A DNA stretch of 64,000 nucleotides from UBA2882 sp045542735 (GCA_045542735.1 JAZQLQ010000013.1:46004-110003); one strand, 5' to 3'; shown: positions 26,331 through 35,004, counted from the first letter of the stretch. Made by a program: numbers and translations. Notes: generated from the sequence alone by a model not told the origin.

Positions 26331-26969
26331 TTAAAATCCCAATTCTTCTCCAATTAAAAAGACTTTAATACGTCCTGTGTGTCCACTGCGGCGTGTTACA
26401 ACAATCTGGTTGCAGAAGCAATCAGGCGCCAAGCAATCAGCACATTTGCCGGCCAGTCCACAGGGTGTCTGTCTGCCGAGACGTACGGCATTGGGAGGAC
26501 AGGCTGCTACACGGGTGCGTCGTACGCCATCTTCCACATCTTTTACTACTTTATTCATGCCTGCCACCACGAATACGTGTTGAGGACCATGAATCAAAGC
26601 AGCAACACGATTGCCGTTTCCGTCGATGTTAATCATCTCACCGTCCAAGGTAATAGCGTTAGTACTCATAAAGAAATAGTCGCTCATGGCAGTTTTTCCA
26701 AATACTTCGCGACGTTCTTCGGGAGTCTGTGCCTTCATACGGTCAATCATCTCAAAAGAACCGTCTTGTTCTAACATGTTTAAAATGCCGATCTCATTGA
26801 CGCTGGCAGAACCGCCCCAGGCAACGGAAGCACCCTTTTCCATCATGTCAAAAATAGTTTTGGCAGCTTCTTCTTTGGTTTCAAAGTAAAAGCCTTCCAT
26901 GTTGCGTTTCTGTAAACCGTCGATAATGTTTTTGGCTGTTAATGCATATGCTTGTTTTTTGGGTGTCAT
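26331..26969 (-). CDS. LUD-domain lactate utilisation-like protein
   Basis: 212 residues. The LUD (DUF162) domain covers most of the protein: the N-terminal KNIIDGLQKRNM, GASVAWGGSASVNEIG, FFMSTNAITLDGEMINIDG and a C-terminal GPQHVFVVAGMNKVV stretch. Near the end a cysteine-rich motif CGLAGKCADCLAPDCFC suggests a metal or Fe-S site, seen in the stand-alone family. LutC/LutB homologues act in lactate oxidation, but this single-gene form has no proven role. Its minus-strand -10 box TATACT is complementary to 27045-27050, with an extended TGC. AGGAGG precedes the ATG. Confidence 0.85.
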   Translation of the reverse strand: MTPKKQAYALTAKNIIDGLQKRNMEGFYFETKEEAAKTIFDMMEKGASVAWGGSASVNEIGILNMLEQDGSFEMIDRMKAQTPEERREVFGKTAMSDYFFMSTNAITLDGEMINIDGNGNRVAALIHGPQHVFVVAGMNKVVKDVEDGVRRTRVAACPPNAVRLGRQTPCGLAGKCADCLAPDCFCNQIVVTRRSGHTGRIKVFLIGEELGF

Positions 26970-27155
26970 AGAAATACCTCCTAATCTGATATAGAAATGT
27001 CATGTAATAAATTATGTCAGTAAATAAAATGAATGACTAACATCAGTATAGCATACAAGTAGTTCTTTATTTGACGAAAAATACAAAGAACAAACTGGTA
27101 AAAATTAGAAAAAAATAAAAAAGAAAAAATATTGAAAGAAATTTAGGAAAAAGTG

Positions 27156-27184
27156 TTGACAAATGTCAGACTATTCAATATAAT
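27156..27184 (+). promoter_or_regulatory. Perfect consensus sigma-A promoter
   Basis: TTGACA at 27156-27161, exactly 17 bp, TATAAT at 27179-27184. This is the only fully consensus promoter I found in the window. The predicted start is near 27191, some 305 bp before the next sizeable gene. Confidence 0.9.
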
Positions 27185-27190
27185 GAACCT

Positions 27191-27465
27191 ATACTTAAGA
27201 TAGACTTTCAGATAGATATCCTAATGAAAGAGAGGTACGGACCACCTAAAACATGAGTTTAACTACAAAAGAACAAAAAACCAGATCTGAATCGAGTACA
27301 TAAAGAGAAAAGAGCAAGATACAAAAGATAAAAGATACTTGCTACCGTACTAAGAGTACAAAGGGAAGAATGGAAAGAGAAGAAGATCAGAAGGAGGAAG
27401 GCAAATTGGAGCCTAAGCATTAGCAGTGGGTATTAATCAAAAGTGATTGATACCCGCTGCTTCTT
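27191..27465 (+). ncRNA. Candidate non-coding RNA or long leader ahead of the GH3-like gene
   Basis: A transcript from the consensus promoter would run about 275 nt to a strong hairpin at 27422-27461. Internal pairings seen: CTTTCA (27205-27210) with TGAAAG (27225-27230), GTACGG (about 27235-27240) with CCGTAC (27345-27350), and GTACT/AGTAC just after. Very A-rich and purine-rich on the plus strand. Three tiny frames exist: 27224-27256, 27253-27303 (ATGA overlap) and 27370-27423. All lack a strong ribosome site, the last having a moderate AGGGA. It does not match RNase P, tmRNA, SRP or 6S RNA features that I know. Independent sRNA and attenuated leader are both possible. Confidence 0.45.
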
Positions 27466-27470
27466 TGTGT
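27422..27470 (+). terminator. Strong terminator-like hairpin
   Basis: 18-bp arms (27422-27439 and 27444-27461) with two G-U pairs and a 4-base loop, followed by TTCTTTGTGTT. It would end the candidate RNA or attenuate the downstream gene. Confidence 0.75.
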
Positions 27471-27495
27471 TAATATAGGGGAGGAGGTAAGAAAC

Positions 27496-28890
27496 GTGAA
27501 AAAAGATAGTTATGATATGTCCAAAGAGGAATTGAGAAGACAGAGAAGAAAGAAAGAACAGATGCGTGCCTATGGCATTTTGGCGGTACTTATGGTAGTT
27601 GTCGTTGCTGTTTTGGGTGGCGTTGGTTTTGGTATTTATTCTTTTATAAATAGACAACCGGCAGAGGAACCACAGGAGGTGGTTGTGGAAGAAGAGCCGA
27701 TTATTGTGGAAGAGCCTGAGCCTGTAGTATCTGAAAATGAAATAGCAGAAACAGAAGAGCCGGAAGAGGAGACCGCGATTCCTACAGAAGTTACGGATGA
27801 GATGAAGGCAGAGATTTTGGATGAATACATAGCAGGATATATTGAGGATATGACCTTGGAACAGAAGGTTGCAGGCATGTTTTTTATCACACCGGAAGAA
27901 TTGACGGGGGTAAACGATGTAACGATCGGCGGCAGTACCCTGAATGGAGCTTTAAATGAATATCCGGTGGGTGGCTTGTATCTGACAGAAACTAATATGG
28001 AAAGCCCTGAGCAGCTTAAGGAAATGATTTTTAATATCAAATCCTTTACACATAATGAGATTTTTATTGGTATTTCTGAGATTGGTGGCGAAGGAAGTCC
28101 TTTGGTAACATCCGGTTTGACAGAGGCGGTTATCAGTAGCCAGCCCACTCTGGGTGAATCTGAAGATAATTCCGGTGCTTATATGGCAGGTATTGCCATT
28201 GGTAATCAGATGAATGAATACGGTATTAATACGGTTATTGGTCCTTTGGCAGATATAGCAATCGAGGAAGATGGCTATACATCCGCAGATTCTTTTAACA
28301 GTGATCCCACAAGAGTAAAGGATTTGGTGAGAAATACTGTTCATGGCATTGAGGATCAGAATGTCAACTGTTGTGTGAAGTTTTTCCCGGGTTATGGAGA
28401 TGTGGCTAAGAGCCCCGAGAACTCCAGACCCACATCTGACCGTACCAAGGAAGATATTGTAGAAAAAGATTATCCTATTTATGATGATGCCATCGATGGT
28501 GGGGCTGATTTTATCATGGTTTCCCAGATTGCCTATGATTCCATTACCGGTGATGTACCAGCCTGTTTAGCTCCGGAGGTTGTGACAGAGATGCTTCGTG
28601 GTGAATTGGAGTACGACGGCATTATCATAACAGACAATCTGGATACTCGTTCCATCGTGATGCACTATAAGCATGCAGATATGGCAGTTATGGCAATCCA
28701 AGCGGGTGCAGATATGCTGTTCTGCTCCGGTGATTTCAAAAAAGCATATAACGGTATCCTGGATGCAGTGGCTGATGGAGATATCACAGAGGAACGTATC
28801 AATGAGTCCATCTATCGCATCTATCGTGTAAAGTATAGAAATCTGGTAGATTATGATACTATCGCCAGAGAAAAAGGCTGGATTCAGTAG
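27496..28890 (+). CDS. Membrane-anchored GH3 (NagZ-like) protein with altered active site
   Basis: 464 residues starting with GTG (GGAGG 8 bp upstream). A charged N-terminus is followed by a membrane helix (about 27-50), an acidic linker rich in Glu/Val/Pro (about 55-95) and a glycoside hydrolase family 3 TIM barrel (about 110-450). LEQKVAGMFFI and the region of the nucleophile, IITDNLDTRSI with Asp near 379, fit NagZ-like beta-N-acetylhexosaminidases. The usual KHFPGHGD is KFFPGYGD here (near 295), and the catalytic DSH triplet is replaced by a PENSRP sequence. So the protein may be inactive, bind sugars only, or use another acid/base. Probably exposed on the cell surface. Confidence 0.82.
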   Translation: MKKDSYDMSKEELRRQRRKKEQMRAYGILAVLMVVVVAVLGGVGFGIYSFINRQPAEEPQEVVVEEEPIIVEEPEPVVSENEIAETEEPEEETAIPTEVTDEMKAEILDEYIAGYIEDMTLEQKVAGMFFITPEELTGVNDVTIGGSTLNGALNEYPVGGLYLTETNMESPEQLKEMIFNIKSFTHNEIFIGISEIGGEGSPLVTSGLTEAVISSQPTLGESEDNSGAYMAGIAIGNQMNEYGINTVIGPLADIAIEEDGYTSADSFNSDPTRVKDLVRNTVHGIEDQNVNCCVKFFPGYGDVAKSPENSRPTSDRTKEDIVEKDYPIYDDAIDGGADFIMVSQIAYDSITGDVPACLAPEVVTEMLRGELEYDGIIITDNLDTRSIVMHYKHADMAVMAIQAGADMLFCSGDFKKAYNGILDAVADGDITEERINESIYRIYRVKYRNLVDYDTIAREKGWIQ

Positions 28891-28903
28891 TTATTCAAGT
28901 TGT

Positions 28904-28932
28904 TAAATTGTTTGTGAAAAAAATACAATTTA
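28904..28932. repeat. Short perfect inverted repeat
   Basis: TAAATTGT (28904-28911) and ACAATTTA (28925-28932), 8-bp arms with a 13-base A-rich loop between the GH3-like gene and the tRNA promoter. There is no T run, so weak as a terminator; could also be an operator. Confidence 0.4.
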
Positions 28933-28936
28933 GTAG

Positions 28937-28965
28937 TTGACAAAAGCAAAATGCTTTGTTATATT
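28937..28965 (+). promoter_or_regulatory. tRNA-Gly promoter
   Basis: TTGACA at 28937-28942, 17-bp spacer, TATATT at 28960-28965. A perfect 9-bp hairpin (CTTGTCCGT 28970-28978, ACGGACAAG 28986-28994) occupies the 5' leader just before the tRNA. Confidence 0.8.
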
Positions 28966-28998
28966 AGTACTTGTCCGTGAGAACTACGGACAAGAAAT

Positions 28999-29070
28999 GC
29001 ACGAGTGGCTCAGTGGTGGAGCATCGCCTTGCCAAGGCGAGGGCCGCGGGTTCGAATCCCGTCTCGTGCT
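28999..29070 (+). tRNA. tRNA-Gly (anticodon GCC)
   Basis: The cloverleaf is complete. Acceptor arms GCACGAG (28999-29005) and CTCGTGC (29063-29069) pair perfectly. The D arm has GGCTC, the anticodon stem TCGCC/GGCGA encloses the loop TTGCCAA with anticodon GCC, and the T arm has GGGTTCGAATCCC. The discriminator is T, and CCA is not encoded. A run of T directly follows, acting as terminator. It stands alone with its own promoter. Confidence 0.97.
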
Positions 29071-29131
29071 TTTTTTGTACCCATTTTTAGAGGGTTAGCG
29101 GGAAATTAAACAGGTTACATTAGGTTACATG

Positions 29132-29175
29132 TATAGGACTTTGAATTTACATTATGTGGATTCAGAGTCTTTTCT
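29132..29175 (+). terminator. Imperfect hairpin with T-rich tail
   Basis: The GGACTTTGAAT side near 29132 pairs with ATTCAGAGTCT near 29160-29170, followed by TTTTCTTTTA. Possibly a second terminator for the tRNA unit. A direct repeat AGGTTACAT (two copies, about 11 bp apart) lies just upstream. Confidence 0.5.
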
Positions 29176-29182
29176 TTTATCT

Positions 29183-29210
29183 TTGCAAATATATGAAATC
29201 TCTATATAAT
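29183..29210 (+). promoter_or_regulatory. Promoter of the TrmH-family gene
   Basis: TTGCAA at 29183-29188, 16-bp spacer, TATAAT at 29205-29210. Confidence 0.6.
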
Positions 29211-29263
29211 AAAAACAGATGGGTATCTGACAGATGCCATATAACAAACCAGAGGATAAACAT

Positions 29264-30094
29264 ATGTCAAATATAATAGAAATCACTGATTTTCATGCAC
29301 CGGAATTGGATGTATATGCACGTTTAAGTGAAGGACAATTGTTAAACCGTCATGAACCGGAAAAGGGTATTTTTATTGCAGAAAGTCCCAAGGTCATTGA
29401 ACGGGCGTTGGATGCAGGTTGTGAGCCTCTTTCTTTGTTGCTGGAAAAGAAACATGTGGAAGGGGAAGCTAAGGATATTGTGGCGCGCTTACAAGATGCA
29501 CCGATTTATACGGCGGAGTTTGAGGTGCTGACACAATTGACAGGTTTTAAACTGACCCGTGGAGCACTTTGTGCCATGCGTCGTCCGAAGTTGCCAAGCT
29601 TGGAAGAGGTGTGTAAAGATGCCAAGCGGATTGTGATATTGGAGGATGTTGTTAATCCTACCAATGTAGGGGCAATCTTTCGTTCGGCTGCGGCGTTGCA
29701 TATGGATGCGGTGTTGTTGACACCTGCTTGTAGCAATCCTTTGTACCGGAGGGCAATCCGTGTCAGCATGGGGACGGTTTTCCAGATTCCATGGACCTAT
29801 CTGGCAAAGGAAGAGGAAGAAAAGAAAGCGGGAATACAATATCTAAAAGAACAGGGATTTAAAACTGTTGCCATGGCCTTAAGTGATGAGGCAATCGGTA
29901 TTGATGATCCACGCCTTATGGCAGAAGATAAATTGGCAATTATTATGGGAACAGAAGGAGACGGGCTTGCAAAATCGACCATTGAAGCTTGTGACTATAC
30001 GGTTTGCATCCCCATGTCCCATGGAGTGGATTCGTTAAATGTGGCGGCTGCCAGTGCAGTAGCCTTTTGGCAGTTGGGGAGAAAAGATAATTAA
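29264..30094 (+). CDS. TrmH/SpoU-family RNA methyltransferase
   Basis: 276 residues from ATG 29264, chosen because AGAGGA is 7 bp upstream; the frame also has an ATG at 29234. The N-terminal RNA-binding substrate domain contains FIAESPKVIERAL. The SPOUT catalytic domain has the three family motifs: VNPTNVGAIFRSAAAL with the conserved Asn and Arg, LAIIMGTEGDGL, and the knot IPMSHGVDSLNVAAASAVAFW. Members methylate the 2'-hydroxyl of rRNA or tRNA ribose using S-adenosylmethionine. The exact target is not predictable. Confidence 0.93.
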   Translation: MSNIIEITDFHAPELDVYARLSEGQLLNRHEPEKGIFIAESPKVIERALDAGCEPLSLLLEKKHVEGEAKDIVARLQDAPIYTAEFEVLTQLTGFKLTRGALCAMRRPKLPSLEEVCKDAKRIVILEDVVNPTNVGAIFRSAAALHMDAVLLTPACSNPLYRRAIRVSMGTVFQIPWTYLAKEEEEKKAGIQYLKEQGFKTVAMALSDEAIGIDDPRLMAEDKLAIIMGTEGDGLAKSTIEACDYTVCIPMSHGVDSLNVAAASAVAFWQLGRKDN

Positions 30095-30117
30095 AAAAGT
30101 GGAATGAGGGAGTACGG

Positions 30118-31836
30118 ATGAAAGAGAAAAAGCATATTATTCTACCACTGGTTTTGGTGGGAATGCTGGTATTCATGGGAATTGTATTTATTGGCATGAT
30201 GTTTCTTATGGGAAGTAGGGAAAGTGAAGATGATGGATATGGCTTTGGGGTGTATGACGGAAATCAGGAGATAGAAGCAGATATTGCCTGGTATCAGGAT
30301 GGACAAGACTCTTACTACATATCCACTATGGAGGAATTGGCGGGACTTAGCCAGTTGGTGAATGAGGGCAATACATTTGCGGGGAAAACGGTTTATCTTA
30401 CCAACGATTTAATTGATGCAGAATGCATTGAACCCATTGGGACGAAAGGGCATCCGTTTTCGGGCAGATTTGACGGTATGGGCTACAAAGTCATGTATAC
30501 CTATGATATACCGGAATGGGATAATGCTTATAACGGAATGTTTGGCTATACCGAAGGTGCTGAAATCGATAATGTAGGTGTGTTGGCGGCCTCAGCCCTT
30601 GGAACAGAGGCAAATGGCGGTTTGATTGGTTGTGCAGTGGATACCGATATAAAACAGTGTTTTTTTGACGGTGATATTTTGGCTTCCGGCGCCAATACAG
30701 GTGGTCTGGTTGGTTATGCAGTTGACTGCCGGTTTGAGAGTTGCTATACAACAGGATACGGAAATACAACGGGCAGTGTAAATTACGAGGATGATACTTT
30801 TTGGGGTGGCTTTGTAGGTTACGCCGAGAATTGTGAATTCAACTGTTGTTTTTCTGATGTGGATGCCGGTTATATGGGTGAGAATGTGGAATATTCACCT
30901 TTTGGTGTGGCAGTAGGAAAAGCGGTTGATTGTAAAGCATCACACTTTTATTTTGCCACGGAAAACGGCTATATGAAGGGGGGTGGGACAGGAGAGGACT
31001 TACCGGAGGGATTTATAGAAATTACCGGTTATGAAATGTCTGTCCTGAAAGCATTGCAGGAAATGAATGCAAACGGAGAAGCACAGTGGCAATATGAAGT
31101 CAGTTCCGGTGGAAGCTATATGCATGTCATAGAGCCCAGATTGCAGAGTTCACATCATAGTAAAGGTGAAGTGTATTCCTTGGATAACAGCGTGCTTGGT
31201 ATAGCCGGTGAGTATGCGGTGCGTCCGGCTACGGAAGAAGAACTGCAACGGTATGAAACGGATACCATCATTGAGATAGAGACGGCGCAAGAACTGGCAG
31301 CAGTTGTGGTGGATTGCATGGAGGGCAATACTTTTGCAGGAACTACTATTCTATTGATGTGTGATCTGGATTTGGAAGGATATCAGTGGTTACCCTTGGG
31401 TAACTATTATGCGGCGGACAACGGTATTATTGGTCAGAGTTGGGACTTTTGCGGCAATATCGATGGTCGGGGACATAAAATTAAAAATCTTTATATTCAT
31501 ACGGCAAACGGCACCTGTGGCTTTGTTGGACAGACTGGTTTCGGCAAGGTGTTGATTCAAAATCTGACCATAGAAAACTGTTACATCCGTGGAGCAATGT
31601 ATGTATCCGGTATGGTAGGCAGTGATCATTCTACTGATTTGATTCTTTGCAATAACCGTGTCAGTGGCCGTATTGAAGGAAATTTTTCATCCGCATTTGC
31701 GACCATGTGCGGAAATGTATACTTGGAGGATTGCGAGGCCAAAGTAACACTGAAGGACGGTGGAGAATCAGAGGGGCTGACTGTGCGCTCCGGTGTAATT
31801 AACACTAAAAACTGCACATACATGGAAATACAGTAA
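30118..31836 (+). CDS. Anchored extracellular GLUG-repeat protein
   Basis: 572 residues. An N-terminal membrane helix (about 7-32) serves as anchor or signal. The exported part contains two blocks built from short beta-solenoid-like repeats: a lead-in IDG/RFDGMGYKV type segment, then repeats with GGLIGCAVDTDI, GGLVGYAVDC and GGFVGYAENC, typical GLUG motifs. The second block (about 380-572) has the same lead-in, AGTTILLMCDLDLEG and CGFVGQTG. GLUG motifs occur in surface adhesins and peptidases, and no catalytic site is visible here. Many cysteines (over 20) are notable for an exported protein. Role unknown, possibly surface binding. Confidence 0.75.
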   Translation: MKEKKHIILPLVLVGMLVFMGIVFIGMMFLMGSRESEDDGYGFGVYDGNQEIEADIAWYQDGQDSYYISTMEELAGLSQLVNEGNTFAGKTVYLTNDLIDAECIEPIGTKGHPFSGRFDGMGYKVMYTYDIPEWDNAYNGMFGYTEGAEIDNVGVLAASALGTEANGGLIGCAVDTDIKQCFFDGDILASGANTGGLVGYAVDCRFESCYTTGYGNTTGSVNYEDDTFWGGFVGYAENCEFNCCFSDVDAGYMGENVEYSPFGVAVGKAVDCKASHFYFATENGYMKGGGTGEDLPEGFIEITGYEMSVLKALQEMNANGEAQWQYEVSSGGSYMHVIEPRLQSSHHSKGEVYSLDNSVLGIAGEYAVRPATEEELQRYETDTIIEIETAQELAAVVVDCMEGNTFAGTTILLMCDLDLEGYQWLPLGNYYAADNGIIGQSWDFCGNIDGRGHKIKNLYIHTANGTCGFVGQTGFGKVLIQNLTIENCYIRGAMYVSGMVGSDHSTDLILCNNRVSGRIEGNFSSAFATMCGNVYLEDCEAKVTLKDGGESEGLTVRSGVINTKNCTYMEIQ

Positions 31837-31861
31837 CAGAAAAAAATCTGTTCTATTCAAG

Positions 31862-31877
31862 CCACTAGTGGTATAAT
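31862..31877 (+). promoter_or_regulatory. Palindrome abutting a -10 box
   Basis: The perfect palindrome CCACTAGTGG (31862-31871) is directly followed by TATAAT (31872-31877), about 54 bp before the beta-CASP nuclease start. The -35 region is weak. A bound repressor there would block the polymerase. Confidence 0.45.
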
Positions 31878-31930
31878 TAAAGACAGAAGGTATCAACAAC
31901 GGGGTGGGACCCGGGATTGGAGTGAAGACT

Positions 31931-33532
31931 ATGAAATTGACATTTATAGGTGCGGCTCATGAGGTTACGGGAAGTTGTCATTGCTTACAGGTGTGTGGCA
32001 AGACAATTTTGGTTGATTATGGTATGGAACAGGGCATCAATGTATTTGAAAATGCAGAGTTGCCGGTAGATCCTGCTTTTGTGGATTATGTGCTTTTGAC
32101 ACATGCCCACGTGGATCATTCAGGTATGCTTCCCCTTCTTTATGCCAGAGGGTTCCGCGGACAGATTTTTATGACAGATGCAACGGCTGATTTGTGTAGT
32201 ATTATGCTTCGTGACTGTGCACACATCCAGATGCAGGAAGCTGAATGGAAAAACCGTAAAGCAAAGAGAAGAGCCGGTGCTGAGTTGATAGAGCCTCTCT
32301 ATACCATGGAGGATGCTGACGGTACCATCAAGCTGATTGTGCCATGTCACTATGATAAGATTATTGAGGTGTGCGAAGGAATCAAGATCCGTTTTACAGA
32401 TATCGGTCATCTCCTTGGTTCATCCAGTATTGAAGTGTGGATGAATGAGCATGGACTGGAGAAAAAAATCGTGTTCTCCGGTGATATCGGTAATATTGAG
32501 CAACCTTTGATTAAAGACCCGCAAAAGACCAAAGAAGCAGATTATGTAGTGGTTGAGTCTACATATGGTGACCGTTTACATGTGACGGAACGTCCGGACT
32601 ATGTGACAGAGCTGACACAGATTTTGCAGGAGACCTTTGACAAAGGTGGTAATGTGGTTATTCCTTCTTTCGCAGTAGGAAGAACACAGGAGATGCTGTA
32701 TTTCCTGCGCCAGATTAAAAATGATAAATTGGTAAAGGGACATGAAAATTTCCCTGTTTATGTAGATAGTCCGTTGGCAGTAGAAGCTACCGGTATTTTC
32801 CATAAAAATGTATATAGTTGCTTTGATGAGGAAGCAATGGCTTTGGTGAAACAAGGTATTAATGCGCTGAGTTTCCCGGGATTACATCTTTCTATTACCA
32901 GTGATGAATCCAAGGCGATTAACTTTGATGAGGAGCCGAAGGTTATTATTTCGGCATCCGGTATGTGTGAAGCAGGTCGTATCAGACATCATTTAAAACA
33001 CAACTTGTGGAGACCGGAATCTACCATTTTGTTTGTGGGTTATCAGGCAGTAGGTACTTTGGGCAGAGCCATTGTGGATGGCGCAAAAGAAGTAAAATTG
33101 TTTGGTGAGCCTATTGAGATCCGGGCTTCTATAGCAAAATTAGCGGGATTATCAGGACACGCAGATAAAAACGGATTATTGGATTGGCTTTCCGGCTTTG
33201 AAAATAAACCTGACCGCGTATTTGTGGTTCATGGTGAAGATATGGTATGTGAATCATTTAAAGAATGCTTGATTCACGAGCATGGTCTTAATGCTTATGC
33301 ACCTTATAGTGGTACCCGTTTTAATTTGGCTAATAATGAGCTTGAATATATTGCGGCACCAATCCGTATCGAGAAGAAAAAACAAAGAACCGGTTCCGAT
33401 GTCTTCCAGCGTTTGGTGGCAGCAGGACAGAGATTGCTTGCGGTTATCCAGCATAACGAAGGCGGTACCAATAAGGATCTGGCGAAGTTTGCAGATCAGA
33501 TTAATTCCCTTTGCGACAAGTGGGATAGATAA
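31931..33532 (+). CDS. MBL-fold beta-CASP RNA nuclease-like protein
   Basis: 533 residues from ATG 31931 (GGAGTGA upstream; 31904 is a less likely GTG). The metallo-beta-lactamase domain carries THAHVDHSG near 57-65 and further ligands in DIGHLLGS and SGDIG. A beta-CASP insert contains ESTYGDR, PSFAVGRTQEML and ISASGMCEAGRI. The C-terminal RNA-specificity motif is GLSGHADKNGLLDWL. It matches the bacterial homologue of CPSF73/YhfI-type ribonucleases rather than RNase J, lacking that enzyme's C-terminal domain. Expected to cut RNA with two zinc ions. The exact role is not known. Confidence 0.9.
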   Translation: MKLTFIGAAHEVTGSCHCLQVCGKTILVDYGMEQGINVFENAELPVDPAFVDYVLLTHAHVDHSGMLPLLYARGFRGQIFMTDATADLCSIMLRDCAHIQMQEAEWKNRKAKRRAGAELIEPLYTMEDADGTIKLIVPCHYDKIIEVCEGIKIRFTDIGHLLGSSSIEVWMNEHGLEKKIVFSGDIGNIEQPLIKDPQKTKEADYVVVESTYGDRLHVTERPDYVTELTQILQETFDKGGNVVIPSFAVGRTQEMLYFLRQIKNDKLVKGHENFPVYVDSPLAVEATGIFHKNVYSCFDEEAMALVKQGINALSFPGLHLSITSDESKAINFDEEPKVIISASGMCEAGRIRHHLKHNLWRPESTILFVGYQAVGTLGRAIVDGAKEVKLFGEPIEIRASIAKLAGLSGHADKNGLLDWLSGFENKPDRVFVVHGEDMVCESFKECLIHEHGLNAYAPYSGTRFNLANNELEYIAAPIRIEKKKQRTGSDVFQRLVAAGQRLLAVIQHNEGGTNKDLAKFADQINSLCDKWDR

Positions 33533-33575
33533 TTGCGTGATATATTTATTGATGTGAAAGGATTTACAAAAAGAC

Positions 33576-34424
33576 ATGAGTTATGCAGATACAGTATTTA
33601 TTAATATGTGCAAGGATATTTTGGAGAATGGCACAAGTACCGAAGGTGAGAAAGTCAGACCCAAATGGGAGGACGGTTCTTTTGCATATACCATCAAGAG
33701 GTTTGGCGTGGTAAACCGTTATGACTTATCAAAAGAGTTTCCGCTTTTGACTTTACGCCGTACAGCGTTAAAAAGTGCGACTGATGAGATGCTTTGGATA
33801 TGGCAGCAGAAGTCCAACAATATCAATGATTTGCATAGCCATATCTGGGATGAATGGGCAGATGAAAACGGTTCTATCGGTAAAGCTTATGGCTATCAGA
33901 TGGGTGTGAAGCATCAATACAAAGAAGGTATGATGGATCAGGTAGACCGTGTGATTTATGATTTAAAAAATAATCCGTTCAGCCGTCGTATTATGACCAA
34001 TATTTATGTGCACCAGGATTTACATGAGATGAATTTGTATCCGTGTGCCTATAGTATGACTTTTAATGTAACCCAGAAGCCCGGGGCTGATAAATTGACC
34101 TTAAACGGTATTTTAAATCAGCGTTCTCAGGATGTGTTGGCGGCAAACAATTGGAATGTGGTGCAATACTCTGTGCTCCTCCATATGCTGGCACAGGTGT
34201 GTGACATGAAGGTGGGCGAACTGGTGCATGTGATTGCGGATGCGCACATTTATGATAAGCATGTACCGATTATTAAAGAGTTGATTACAAGAGAGCCCCA
34301 ACCGGCACCGAAGTTTTGGTTAAATCCGGATATCCATGATTTCTATGAGTTCACCAGAAATGATGTAAAGGTTGAGGACTACGTGACCGGACCTCAGATT
34401 GAGAATATTCCCATTGCGATTTAA
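33576..34424 (+). CDS. thyA: Thymidylate synthase
   Basis: 282 residues, standard length. Converts dUMP to dTMP using methylene-tetrahydrofolate, giving dihydrofolate. Seen: RRTALKSATDEMLWIWQQKSN in the N-terminal half, the catalytic Cys near 157 in LYPCAYSMTFNV, QRSQDVLAANNWNVVQY, and the conserved HIYDKHV. dfrA follows after 47 bp and reduces the dihydrofolate made by this enzyme, so the pair forms a cycle. A GAAAGGA site lies about 12 bp upstream. Confidence 0.98.
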   Translation: MSYADTVFINMCKDILENGTSTEGEKVRPKWEDGSFAYTIKRFGVVNRYDLSKEFPLLTLRRTALKSATDEMLWIWQQKSNNINDLHSHIWDEWADENGSIGKAYGYQMGVKHQYKEGMMDQVDRVIYDLKNNPFSRRIMTNIYVHQDLHEMNLYPCAYSMTFNVTQKPGADKLTLNGILNQRSQDVLAANNWNVVQYSVLLHMLAQVCDMKVGELVHVIADAHIYDKHVPIIKELITREPQPAPKFWLNPDIHDFYEFTRNDVKVEDYVTGPQIENIPIAI

Positions 34425-34471
34425 TTATATGAGACAATATAGGAATATAAAATATAAGAGGAGAAAACATT

Positions 34472-34960
34472 ATGAACCTGATTGTAGCAGTAGATAAAAA
34501 TTGGGCGATTGGCAATAAAAACAAGTTGCTTGTCAGTATCCCCAACGACATGAAAAATTTTCGCAAGACCACAACCGGAAATGTGATTATCATGGGCAGA
34601 AAGACATTGGAGAGTTTTCCCCAGAGCCAGCCTCTTGCCAATAGGGTTAATATTGTGTTGACAGCAAACCCCAATTATAAGGTAAACGGTGCAACCATTG
34701 TACATTCTTTGGATGAGTTGATGGAGGAATTAAAGCAGTACACCGAGCAGGAAATTTATGTCATTGGCGGAGAAAGTATTTACCGTCAGCTGTTGCCCTA
34801 TTGCAAGAAAGCAATTGTTACCAAGATTGATGAAGCATATGAAGCGGATACTTATTTTCCCAATCTGGATGATATGGAGGAATGGCAGATTGTAGAGGAA
34901 TCGGAAGAGCAGACTTACTTTGATATTTGCTATACGTTTGTAACCTATGAGAAGAAATAA
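34472..34960 (+). CDS. dfrA: Dihydrofolate reductase
   Basis: 162 residues, the usual chromosomal size. Residues LIVAVDKNWAIGNKNKLL (start of the fold, with the Asn near 18), MKNFRKTT, VIIMGRKTLESFP and IYVIGGESIYRQLLP are standard for DHFR; the last is the NADPH-binding GGxxxY motif. It reduces dihydrofolate to tetrahydrofolate with NADPH. It lies just after thyA with a GAGGAG site. No mutation linked to trimethoprim resistance can be judged by eye. Confidence 0.97.
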   Translation: MNLIVAVDKNWAIGNKNKLLVSIPNDMKNFRKTTTGNVIIMGRKTLESFPQSQPLANRVNIVLTANPNYKVNGATIVHSLDELMEELKQYTEQEIYVIGGESIYRQLLPYCKKAIVTKIDEAYEADTYFPNLDDMEEWQIVEESEEQTYFDICYTFVTYEKK

Positions 34961-35004
34961 GTATAACCAAAAGTAATGCTTGTTATGTCTGATATGTCAA
35001 AATC

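Noticed and set aside
25628..26353. 241-codon minus-strand frame opposite lysC
   Set aside because: Shadow of lysC, Cys/Phe/His-rich and without a start signal.
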